A stretch of DNA of 11,226 nucleotides from Spirochaetia bacterium. GTDB taxonomy: Bacteria; Spirochaetota; Spirochaetia; Treponematales; Rectinemataceae. Under the pieces are notes generated by a model. It was not told the DNA's origin. It made no database searches and was given only the letters and a program-made list of their open reading frames with translations. Location: the NCBI GenBank assembly GCA_021286925.1, contig JAJTBL010000032.1, positions 1-11,226 of the forward strand, given 5' to 3'. A program made the position numbers and the translations under genes. Positions 1-6,793 of the stretch are shown piece after piece; within the stretch, counting starts at the first letter, position 1; every line of letters begins with the position of its first letter.

Positions 1-119
1 ACAATCACGAGAAAGGCAATGCTTTTGCCGCCCGTTTTGCCGGTTTTGAGGGATTTTGCAATGGAAAATGGCCATGCCGCGCCAAAACACAGCAACATGA
101 TAATTTCAAAAATACTCAT
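1..119 (-). CDS. small membrane protein, 3' end beyond the window (partial)
   Basis: The minus strand is open from an ATG at 119 to the left edge, giving 39 codons. The protein begins MSIFEIIMLLCFGAAWPF, followed by a basic Lys/Gly/Ser-rich stretch and then a second hydrophobic segment starting IAFLVIV. A short hydrophobic N-terminus, a Pro, a KxxKxG-type loop and another membrane helix recall small conserved bacterial proteins with a PQ-loop/SemiSWEET-like layout. That resemblance comes from memory and the function is not established. An in-frame ATG nine codons upstream (about position 146) and an in-frame GTG three codons upstream are possible starts, but MSIFEII is the start I remember for homologues. 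There is no strong Shine-Dalgarno sequence before it. The gene is divergent from slyD. Confidence 0.6.
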   Translation of the reverse strand, partial: MSIFEIIMLLCFGAAWPFSIAKSLKTGKTGGKSIAFLVI

Positions 120-385
120 TGGTGTCACGAACCTTGTTGATGCCATTTTACCCAGTTGCCGGAAAAGGTCAACCGACCGAAGCCAAATCGAAAGGAATAT
201 CCTCCGAATCAAGCATCCAAAGCTGTGAATCCAGAGCTCTTTTTTCAAGAATGTGCCATCCAATCATTGCTTAATTATCCATTTCGTTGTTATAGTATAA
301 GCTATTGAAATTATCGGGTTTCCAGTCTGCGGGTAAGCAGTTGCAATATCTGGTTATAAAAGCAGATAACCCGGAAGGAATTTGT
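120..385 (+). promoter_or_regulatory. divergent intergenic region with putative slyD promoter
   Basis: This 266-nt gap lies between the minus-strand membrane protein gene and slyD. I see no convincing gene in it. The best promoter candidate is TTGCTT (267-272), an 18-nt spacer and TATAGT (291-296), which would start transcription near 303 and leave a leader of about 80 nt. Within the leader, GGTTAT (352-357) and ATAACC (366-371) form a 6-bp inverted repeat just upstream of the ribosome binding site GGAAGGA (373-379). This could be a small hairpin or operator, but it is short enough to be chance. The promoter call rests on consensus matching only. Confidence 0.4.
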
Positions 386-934
386 ATGGATATCAAGAAA
401 GACAGGGTTGTCACGATCGATTACAGCCTCCGCGATGAGGCTGGCAAACTTCTGGACTCTTCGGAAGGCGGAGAGCCGCTCATCTATCTGCACGGCAATG
501 AAAACATCATTCCGGGGCTGGAGAAGCATCTTGAGGGAAAGAATCCCGGCGATTCCGTCACCTGCACGGTTCCTGCTGCGGAAGCATATGGCGAGCGCGA
601 TGAAAGCCTTGTCTTCAAAGTTTCCCGGAAGGATTTTGGCGAAGGTGTCGAAGTGGCGGCCGGTATGCAGTTTGAAGCGCATGGCGAAGAAGGCGCGCAG
701 ATTGTCACAGTGGTCAATGTCAACGGTGATGAAGTCACCATTGATGCGAATCACCCGCTCGCCGGTGAGAATCTTCATTTCGATGTGAAAGTTCTCAATG
801 TGCGCGATGCGACTGAAGAAGAACTCGAGCACGGCCATGTTCATTTTGCCGGCGGCTGTTCAGACTGCGGTGATGGCTGTGATTGTGGCGACGAAGGCTG
901 TGATTGCGGCGACGACTGCGACTGTGAAGAATAA
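386..934 (+). CDS. slyD: SlyD-type FKBP peptidyl-prolyl cis-trans isomerase with Cys/Asp-rich C-terminal tail
   Basis: This is a cytoplasmic prolyl isomerase and chaperone of the SlyD/FkpA-like FKBP family, 182 aa. The start is the ATG at 386, preceded by GGAAGGA at the right spacing; the frame is open further upstream (to 305) but without family similarity. The FKBP half begins with DRVVTIDYSLRDEAG (residues 6-20) and includes the IIPGLE loop (41-46) and PAAEAYGERD (63-72). The insert-in-flap chaperone domain spans about 76-120, and the domain closes with the family signature ANHPLAGENLHFDVKV (121-136). Classical SlyD tails are His-rich and bind nickel. Here the tail (149-182) has three early His (149, 151, 153) and then eight Cys (158, 161, 165, 167, 172, 174, 178, 180) in CDCG-like repeats with Asp/Glu, which suggests binding of a soft metal. 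It appears monocistronic, with its own terminator. Confidence 0.93.
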   Translation: MDIKKDRVVTIDYSLRDEAGKLLDSSEGGEPLIYLHGNENIIPGLEKHLEGKNPGDSVTCTVPAAEAYGERDESLVFKVSRKDFGEGVEVAAGMQFEAHGEEGAQIVTVVNVNGDEVTIDANHPLAGENLHFDVKVLNVRDATEEELEHGHVHFAGGCSDCGDGCDCGDEGCDCGDDCDCEE

Positions 935-960
935 GCGCTGCCGCTGAACACTTCAAAATG

Positions 961-1009
961 AAAAGAACCGCGGTCTCTGTCTTCAGGTCATGAGCCGCGG
1001 TTCTTTTTT
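961..1009 (+). terminator. Rho-independent terminator of slyD
   Basis: The arms AAAAGAACCGCGG (961-973) and CCGCGGTTCTTTT (995-1007) are perfect 13-bp complements with a 21-nt loop. The right arm runs into a T-tract that ends at 1009. The hairpin can extend inward with CTC/GAG after a one-base bulge. It sits 26 nt after the slyD stop and only 5 nt before the next start codon. Confidence 0.88.
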
Positions 1010-1014
1010 AAACC

Positions 1015-1398
1015 ATGATGAAAATTTCAATTCGTCCCAAAATTCTTGATATCGCAATTTTTCTCCTCAGTGTTATCGCTGTTGTCTTTATTTCTATTTC
1101 AGTCTATGCGACGCAAGGCAACACCCTCTATGTCCATATTTCAGGCGCAACCGGCGAGTGGATAGAATCATTGGACAAGGATCAGGAATTGCAGATACCG
1201 GGACCTCTGGGCATAACCTATGTTCATATCGAAAATCACAGCGTCCGAATCGAGGATTCCCCGTGCGACAACAAGCTGTGTATTGCGATGGGGGCGATCA
1301 GTCAGGCAAACCAGTGGGTGGCCTGCCTGCCGAACAAGGTTTTTGTCAGAATTGAAAGCGGCGCCCAAAAGGATGAAATCGATGCTGCAGCGTTCTGA
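1015..1398 (+). CDS. NusG domain II-containing protein (DUF1312 family), membrane-anchored
   Basis: This 127-aa protein has an N-terminal membrane anchor at about residues 11-32 (LDIAIFLLSVIAVVFISIS) followed by an extracytoplasmic beta-rich domain. The conserved Cys pattern of the family is present: SPCDNKLC (82-89), then a Gly-Ala-Ile stretch and WVACLPN (101-107), giving Cys 84, 89 and 104. The family is named for similarity to domain II of some NusG proteins but is not a transcription factor; its biochemical role is unknown to me. It is commonly found beside Gx transporter genes, as here, where the stop overlaps the next gene by 17 nt. Two tandem ATGs (1015, 1018) are possible starts. Neither has a Shine-Dalgarno sequence, because the slyD terminator T-tract lies directly upstream. 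Confidence 0.85.
   Translation: MMKISIRPKILDIAIFLLSVIAVVFISISVYATQGNTLYVHISGATGEWIESLDKDQELQIPGPLGITYVHIENHSVRIEDSPCDNKLCIAMGAISQANQWVACLPNKVFVRIESGAQKDEIDAAAF
1367..1373 (+). promoter_or_regulatory. ribosome binding site deciding the Gx transporter start
   Basis: AAAAGGA inside the end of the NusG domain II gene is 8 nt from the ATG at 1382 but abuts or overlaps the in-frame ATG at 1373. Spacing therefore favours 1382 as the start and implies translational coupling to the upstream gene. Confidence 0.55.
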
Positions 1399-2641
1399 AC
1401 AGCGCACCGTTTTGCAGGTCAGCCATGCAGACCTCACTGCCCTTCTCGGCGCATTTTGCTTCATTCTTTCTGCCATCGAATATATGCTGCCCAAGCCGCT
1501 GCCTTTCATGCGGCTCGGCATCGCCAACCTGCCGATTCTCCTGGCGGTGGATTTGCTTCCCTTCCCCTGGTTTCTGACACTGGCGGTCGTCAAAGTGATT
1601 GGCATGAGCGTCATTTCGGGGACCTTGTTTTCGTTTGTCGCTCTATTCTCCCTGCTGGGGACTTTTTCCGCAGCGCTCGTCATGTGGGCGGCGAGGAAAG
1701 CCGGCGGGAAATGGATCACGCAGATAGGTGTTTCAATACTTGGGGCAATCACTTCCAACGCAATTCAGATTTTTGTCGCCCGGTATGTTGTTTTCGGCGA
1801 AGTCGCTTGGCTCATCGCGCCGCTTTTCGTTCTGACCGGTTTGGTAACTGGCACGGCGCTTGGAATTTTCGCTGCTCATTTCGCAGAAACATCGCAATGG
1901 TACGCCTACGCCTCCGGTATGCACCTGGGAGGCTATACCCCCAGTGTTCCGGAAATTGGGGCGGAAACGCCCAAGCCCGCGGCAGCACGTCAGAAAAAGC
2001 AAAAAAAGGGAGAAAAGCGGGCACAGCGTCGCCAGCGTTTTGAATCGATGTTCACGCCCTGGCAGCTGGCGCTGGCGGGCGCGGCAGTGGCTCTCGTTTT
2101 TCTCTTCGAACGGCGGCTTGCGGTAAAAACCGCATTTTTCATTTTTTTCATCCTTGCAACCTATTATGCAGGCAAGCGATTTTCTCTGCTGACGACACTG
2201 CTGGTTTCCGCAGGAATTGTTGTGACAAATCTGCTGATTCCTTCGGGCAGGGTGCTCGCCAGATTGGGGCCGCTGACTGTCACCGAATTCGCGCTGACTG
2301 AAGGTCTGCTGAAAGCCCTGACCTTTGAAGGCCTCATGTTTCTTTCCAAAGCAAGCATCATGCAAGGGCTGACAATTCCGGGCAAGCTCGGTTCCATTAT
2401 CAGCTCGGCTTTTCTCTATTATGACAGAATCATTGAGTACAAGGGGAAAGTTCGGCCGGCAACCCTGAGCGGTGATATCGATGCCATGATGTTCGCAGTC
2501 TGGCGGAAGGAGTTTGGCACAGGAAGTGCGCAGGCGCGTTCGTCATCTGAAGCTGCAGCTCCCGCCCATACTTCGCTCATCGGCACAGCCATCCTGATAC
2601 TCTGCGTCGTGCTGGCGCTCGTTTTCAGTATCCTGCTCTAA
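1382..2641 (+). CDS. Gx transporter family protein (HepI/ECF S-like) with a second ECF T-like membrane half
   Basis: This is an integral membrane protein of 419 aa. The N-terminal half (about 15-178) matches the Gx transporter/heptaprenyl diphosphate synthase component I family, with the LPKPLPFMRLGIAN signature (36-49) and several hydrophobic helices. Pfam groups this family with ECF transporter S-components. A strongly basic linker follows (198-220, many Lys/Arg/Gln). The second half (about 225-355) contains further helices and a TEFALTEGLLKALTFEGL-type amphipathic stretch (301-318) that recalls EcfT/CbiQ coupling proteins; this part is my inference. A final hydrophobic helix occupies 398-419. 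No ATPase gene is adjacent, so the energising partner and substrate are unknown. Some annotations call this family a heptaprenyl diphosphate synthase subunit, which is probably misleading. The start at 1382 is chosen from the RBS spacing; 1373 is the alternative. Confidence 0.82.
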   Translation: MLQRSEQRTVLQVSHADLTALLGAFCFILSAIEYMLPKPLPFMRLGIANLPILLAVDLLPFPWFLTLAVVKVIGMSVISGTLFSFVALFSLLGTFSAALVMWAARKAGGKWITQIGVSILGAITSNAIQIFVARYVVFGEVAWLIAPLFVLTGLVTGTALGIFAAHFAETSQWYAYASGMHLGGYTPSVPEIGAETPKPAAARQKKQKKGEKRAQRRQRFESMFTPWQLALAGAAVALVFLFERRLAVKTAFFIFFILATYYAGKRFSLLTTLLVSAGIVVTNLLIPSGRVLARLGPLTVTEFALTEGLLKALTFEGLMFLSKASIMQGLTIPGKLGSIISSAFLYYDRIIEYKGKVRPATLSGDIDAMMFAVWRKEFGTGSAQARSSSEAAAPAHTSLIGTAILILCVVLALVFSILL

Positions 2642-2685
2642 AAACAAAAGGGAATGAAAGAAAGCACATGCTTTCATCCATTCCC
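2641..2685 (-). terminator. Rho-independent terminator of leuS operon, between convergent genes
   Basis: GGGAATG (2650-2656) pairs with CATTCCC (2679-2685), and GAAAGC (2660-2665) with GCTTTC (2670-2675), around a small internal loop. Read on the minus strand, the hairpin is followed by a T-rich run (TTTTGTTTT, complement of 2641-2649), which makes it a terminator for leuS. No T-run follows on the plus strand, so it is at best a weak stop or 3' protecting hairpin for the Gx transporter mRNA. A second small stem lies nearby (TGCTCC 2714-2719 with GGAGCA 2727-2732). Confidence 0.65.
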
Positions 2686-2770
2686 CGCCTCCTTGACAGC
2701 ACTGCCTTCCGCCTGCTCCAAAATTGGGAGCAAGGGAAACAGCAATGCGGTTATTCCTTATCTGCTTACC

Positions 2771-5203
2771 TTATCCTTTTACAACCACATTCACCAGCTT
2801 ATCGCGGATGACAATGACCTTGGCTATTTCTTTTCCAGCAATCCACTCCTGCACCTTTGGCAGAGCCATCGCCGTGGCTTTGAGGCTTTCTTCTGACGTT
2901 CCTGCCTGCACCGCAAACCGCTCGCGGATTTTGCCATTGACCTGGACCACGATTTCTTTCTGATCATCGAGGGTTAATGATTCATCATAGGTCGGCCAGC
3001 TGGCTTTGGACACCGATTCCTGATGCCCGAGTTTTTCCCAGAGCTCTTCGCCGAGATGCGGCGCGTAGGGCGCGAGGAGGAGGACAAAAGGTTCCCACAA
3101 GGCTCGCGGCATTTTTTCGAGTTTTCCTGTCTCATTCAGGAAAATCATCATTTGCGAAATTGCCGTATTGAAATTGAGTGTCGCGGTATCGGCGGTCACT
3201 TTCTTGATGGTTTTGTGCAGAATTTTCTTCTGCTCGAGCGACAGCTCTTCTTCCGTCAAAGGCTTTTCGGACATTGCCCAGGCCTTTTCCAGGAATCGGC
3301 TGACACCGATGAGCCCCGCGGTAGCCCATGGCTTGGTCACTTCCAGCGGCCCCATGAACATTTCGTACATCCGCATGGTGTCGGCGCCATATTCCCGGAT
3401 GATGTCGTCCGGATTGATGACATTGCCCCGGCTCTTGGACATTTTCTGGTTGTCTTCGCCGAGGATCATACCCTGGTTAACAAGCCGCATAAAGGGCTCA
3501 TCGGTGTTCACCACGCCGATATCGTAGAGCACTTTATGCCAGAAGCGGCTGTACAGCAAATGCAGAACCGCGTGCTCCGCGCCGCCGACATAGAGGTCGA
3601 CCGGCATCCAGTATTCGATTTTTGACTTGTCTGCAAAGGCTTTATCATTGTTTGGATCGAGATATCGCAGGTAATACCAGCAGGAGCCGGCCCATTGGGG
3701 CATGGTGTTGGTTTCACGGCGGGCAGGTCCGCCGCATTTGGGGCAGGTGGTGTTGACCCATTCAGGGATGTTGGCAAGAGGTGACTCGCCGGTTCCGGTC
3801 GGGGCGTAGCTCTTCACTTCGGGCAAGAGGAGCGGGAGGCTTTCCTCAGGCAGCGGCACGATGCCGCACTGGTCGCAGTGGACTACGGGAATCGGTTCGC
3901 CCCAGTATCGCTGACGGCTGAACAGCCAGTCACGGAGTTTGTAGTTGATTGCCTTTTTGCCGATACCGCGCGATTCGAGCCACTCGGTGATTTTTTTCTT
4001 GAATTCAGCGGTTTGAAGTCCGTTGAATTCGCCAGAATTGACGGCAAACCCTTCGCTCGCTGTGCACTGGGCCGGTTCGCGGTCAAAGGGGCCTTCTTCA
4101 CCAGGCGCGGCAACTACCTGAATGATAGGCAGGCCGAATGCCTTGGCAAAGTCCCAGTCGCGTTCATCATGGGCGGGAACCGCCATGATGGCGCCCGTAC
4201 CGTAGGAAATGAGGACGTAATCGCTGATCCAGATGGGGATTCGGGCGCCGTTGACCGGGTTGATCGCGTAAGCGCCGGTAAACACGCCGGTCTTTTCCTT
4301 TGCAAGGTCGGTGCGCTCAAGGTCGCTCTTTCTGGCAGCCTCTTCGATATACGCCTCTACCGCAGGTTTCTGGCTGGCTGTGGTAATTTTCTGTACCAGC
4401 GGATGTTCCGGCGCGAGAACCATATAGGTTGCCCCAAAGAGGGTATCGGGGCGAGTGGTATAGATTTCAAGGGTCTCTTCATGACCATCGATGCCGAAAA
4501 TCACCTCGGCGCCTTCGGAGCGGCCGATCCAGTTGCGCTGGCTGATTTTGATCGGTTCGGGCCAATCCAGCTTGTCGAGACCTTCAAGGAGGCGATCGGC
4601 GTATTTGGTGATCCTGAGAACCCACTGGCGGATCCGTTTGCGGGTCACTTTGGTATGGCAACGGTCGCAGAGTCCGTCCTTGACTTCCTCATTGGCGAGG
4701 CCGGTTTTGCAGGAAGGGCACCAGTTGATGGGCATTTCGGCTTCATACGCCAATCCGCGCTTGAAGAGCTGGAGGAAAATCCACTGGGTCCATTTGTAAT
4801 AGTCAGGCGTGCAGGTCGAAACTTCCCGATCCCAGTCATAGGAAAATCCAAGCGCCTTTATCTGGCTTCTGAAACGTTCGATATTGGCCTTGGTGGTTAT
4901 TTCAGGATGAGTTCCTGTCTGAATGGCATAGTTTTCGGCAGGGAGGCCGAAGGCGTCAAAGCCCATCGGATGCAGGACATTGTATCCCTGCATGCGGAGA
5001 TAGCGGCAATAAATATCGGTCGCAGTATATCCCTCGGGATGTCCGACATGCAGGCCGGCTCCTGAAGGATAGGGAAACATGTCCAGCACATATTGCCGCT
5101 TTTCCTTCGGGAATGAAGGGTCCTCATGTGCCTTGAATGTCTTGTCTTTCTCCCATCGGGCCTGCCATTTTTTTTCGATACTCTCGAATGGATACTTCGC
5201 CAT
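2771..5203 (-). CDS. leuS: leucine--tRNA ligase (leucyl-tRNA synthetase)
   Basis: This class Ia synthetase charges tRNA-Leu in the cytoplasm. The protein is 810 aa, a little shorter than the roughly 860 aa of E. coli. The HIGH motif is HVGH (52-55), with FPYPSGAG just before it, and KMSKS is at 587-591. The CP1 editing domain carries TTRPDTLFG (249-257) and GTGAIMAVPAHDERD (335-349). Two Cys pairs at 162/165 and 179/182, and two more at 443/446 and 487/490, form zinc-binding modules. The anticodon-binding and C-terminal regions follow to residue 810. I chose the second ATG (5203) because GGAGA (complement of 5211-5215) is 7 nt upstream of it; an ATG two codons earlier (5209) is only 1 nt from that site. 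It follows pgsW by 39 nt on the same strand, so it is probably co-transcribed with the pgs genes. I see no T-box leader. Confidence 0.97.
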   Translation of the reverse strand: MAKYPFESIEKKWQARWEKDKTFKAHEDPSFPKEKRQYVLDMFPYPSGAGLHVGHPEGYTATDIYCRYLRMQGYNVLHPMGFDAFGLPAENYAIQTGTHPEITTKANIERFRSQIKALGFSYDWDREVSTCTPDYYKWTQWIFLQLFKRGLAYEAEMPINWCPSCKTGLANEEVKDGLCDRCHTKVTRKRIRQWVLRITKYADRLLEGLDKLDWPEPIKISQRNWIGRSEGAEVIFGIDGHEETLEIYTTRPDTLFGATYMVLAPEHPLVQKITTASQKPAVEAYIEEAARKSDLERTDLAKEKTGVFTGAYAINPVNGARIPIWISDYVLISYGTGAIMAVPAHDERDWDFAKAFGLPIIQVVAAPGEEGPFDREPAQCTASEGFAVNSGEFNGLQTAEFKKKITEWLESRGIGKKAINYKLRDWLFSRQRYWGEPIPVVHCDQCGIVPLPEESLPLLLPEVKSYAPTGTGESPLANIPEWVNTTCPKCGGPARRETNTMPQWAGSCWYYLRYLDPNNDKAFADKSKIEYWMPVDLYVGGAEHAVLHLLYSRFWHKVLYDIGVVNTDEPFMRLVNQGMILGEDNQKMSKSRGNVINPDDIIREYGADTMRMYEMFMGPLEVTKPWATAGLIGVSRFLEKAWAMSEKPLTEEELSLEQKKILHKTIKKVTADTATLNFNTAISQMMIFLNETGKLEKMPRALWEPFVLLLAPYAPHLGEELWEKLGHQESVSKASWPTYDESLTLDDQKEIVVQVNGKIRERFAVQAGTSEESLKATAMALPKVQEWIAGKEIAKVIVIRDKLVNVVVKG

Positions 5204-5242
5204 ACTCATGTCTCCATCTGTGATCTGTATTGCACGATACTA

Positions 5243-6337
5243 TCAGGTTTGGCCTTTTGCAGGCAAGGTCTTTGTGCGTGACTTGCGGGGTAAAGTCAGT
5301 TTTGCGAGCGCAAGAAACACCGCGGCGGCGGCAAGTCCCAGCGCCGCGATCGGTTTTGACGGTGCTGCGACAAAATATACCTCACTGCGGCCGGGCGGCG
5401 GGAAGGGCACAGGATCCAGGGGAATGCCTGATTTTTGCGCAAGTCCTTTTATATTGAGAAAATTGATGACCGGGATGCCTCGGTCGAGAAATTCCAGAAT
5501 AAGTCCACGTTCGGGGGAAGCGGTTTTAACCCGATGGTTTTTGACAATGCCGCTTCCCAGGGTGAGTGTTTCCGAAATTGTGCCAAAGTTAGCATCTGCT
5601 CCACCAATGTTGATGAAAGCTTTGACCGGGCCGCGTTCATCGTAGAGCTCAAGCCGCGTCCGGATATTCGCGGCGAGAGAAGGAGCTTTAATGACCGGGC
5701 AGCCTGCACCGCGGGCAAGCCGCGCAAGATCATCGACAGGGCCTTCGACATAGAGTCCGCCGAGTCCTGAATCCTGCTCTCCGCCCGGGCTGACAGCCGC
5801 CGGTTCAAACACCGGCAAACCTTTGGCCTTCAGAATCTTGATGATTTCGACTGTCGAAAAACCGGGGATATTGGCGCCAAACTGGGAAGCGCCGAGGGAG
5901 AGAATCATCACGGGTTCAACATCCAAGGTCGAACAGGCAGCAAGCACGGCAAGCAGAATGCCCGGGAAGGAACCGGAAGCCCCTATCGCCACCCGGTCGC
6001 CTTTTGCAATGCCGAGTTCATGAAATTGCCGCACCACGAGCGCCGCAAAATCAGGATTCAGCGATGTCCGTTTGGCGATCAGGTCTCCTGTGGTTGTCGT
6101 CAGCGGGCTGTTCTCAAGGCCTACCAGACCGGTTTTGTTGGGATCGAGCGTTAGGTCGATGTCGCTGCGCTGTTCCGCGATAGCCGCTGTATATCGAATC
6201 ATGAGCTCTGCCGCTTTTTTCATCTCGAATTGGCGGGGATGCGGCACCATAGTCATTGTCGACATCACCAGGAGGCAGGCTGCAAGCAGGGTCAGGAAGG
6301 CCGCGGCTATGAATATTGGAAACTTCCGATTTTTCAT
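5243..6337 (-). CDS. pgsW: poly-gamma-glutamate system protein PgsW
   Basis: This 364-aa protein belongs to the poly-gamma-glutamate system family found with PgsB and PgsC. It has an N-terminal membrane anchor (about 7-27) after a short basic KNRK start, a large presumably extracytoplasmic domain, and a C-terminal helix (about 329-348) followed by a basic tail. Recognisable blocks are GDRVAIGASGSFPG (113-126), LSLGASQFGANIPGF (147-161) and FINIGGADANFG (241-252). Its enzymatic role is not known to me; the context suggests it replaces or supplements PgsA/CapA in polymer export or anchoring. The ATG at 6337 is the only start after the pgsC TAG, which is in the same frame. The gap is 12 nt with no clear Shine-Dalgarno sequence, so translation is likely coupled to pgsC. 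The stop is TGA. Confidence 0.86.
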   Translation of the reverse strand: MKNRKFPIFIAAAFLTLLAACLLVMSTMTMVPHPRQFEMKKAAELMIRYTAAIAEQRSDIDLTLDPNKTGLVGLENSPLTTTTGDLIAKRTSLNPDFAALVVRQFHELGIAKGDRVAIGASGSFPGILLAVLAACSTLDVEPVMILSLGASQFGANIPGFSTVEIIKILKAKGLPVFEPAAVSPGGEQDSGLGGLYVEGPVDDLARLARGAGCPVIKAPSLAANIRTRLELYDERGPVKAFINIGGADANFGTISETLTLGSGIVKNHRVKTASPERGLILEFLDRGIPVINFLNIKGLAQKSGIPLDPVPFPPPGRSEVYFVAAPSKPIAALGLAAAAVFLALAKLTLPRKSRTKTLPAKGQT

Positions 6338-6349
6338 CGCCGAACCACG

Positions 6350-6793
6350 CTACTGAAGCAGGAACAGGGCCAGTCTGACCGCTAGCGTTACAATGGCCAG
6401 CCCAATGAGGGTGCGGGTCAGTCCCTGCCGTGCGGCATCGTTGGCTATGAGGCCGGGAACGATGAGCCCGATTGCGCGGACATCCAGCCCCTGCGGCAAG
6501 GCAATCGAAGGGAGAACATAGGCCGCAAGCAGGTCAAAAAGCCACAGCACGCTCATTCCTGTCAGAATATACGCCATAAAACGTCTTCTTCCGAAAAGCA
6601 CCAGGTATCGGGACAGCAGTTTTACACAGGCCAGGGTCAGGCCGGCTGCCAGCAGCGTGGCCGCAATCCGTGAGGGGTGATCCAGAAAAAGGGCCAGATA
6701 CCCGGGGACAACAAGGCCGCCGGGCAAAAAACCGGTCAGTTCGGTGAGAAAAAATCCGAAAACAACACTCAAGGCAATGGATTCCGGTATCAT
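6350..6793 (-). CDS. pgsC: poly-gamma-glutamate biosynthesis protein PgsC/CapC
   Basis: This is a small polytopic membrane protein of 147 aa, matching the roughly 149 aa of Bacillus PgsC. With PgsB it forms the membrane-bound ligase complex that polymerises glutamate through gamma-amide bonds. About four or five hydrophobic segments are visible. The opening ESIALSVVFGFFLTELTG and the following PGGLVVPGYLALFL are typical of the family, and a conserved GLIVPGLIANDAARQG stretch lies near 110-125. The ATG at 6793 overlaps the pgsB stop as ATGA, and GAGGAG lies about 11 nt upstream. The frame is open much further upstream, but that is an overlap with pgsB. The stop is TAG, followed by CGT and three more sense codons before pgsW in the same frame. 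Confidence 0.93.
   Translation of the reverse strand: MIPESIALSVVFGFFLTELTGFLPGGLVVPGYLALFLDHPSRIAATLLAAGLTLACVKLLSRYLVLFGRRRFMAYILTGMSVLWLFDLLAAYVLPSIALPQGLDVRAIGLIVPGLIANDAARQGLTRTLIGLAIVTLAVRLALFLLQ

Noticed and set aside
19..228. Plus-strand open frame of 69 codons at the left edge
   Set aside because: The opposite strand encodes a plausible membrane protein start (MSIFEIIM) over the same bases. The plus-strand product has no family resemblance.
1733..2365. Minus-strand open frame (210 codons) inside the Gx transporter gene
   Set aside because: It is Cys/Arg/Gln-rich nonsense-like protein antisense to clear transmembrane coding sequence.
3878..5065. Long plus-strand open frame (395 codons) opposite leuS
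   Set aside because: It lies entirely antisense to leuS, whose motifs are unmistakable. The translated product has no recognisable domain and looks like the mirror of GC-rich coding sequence.
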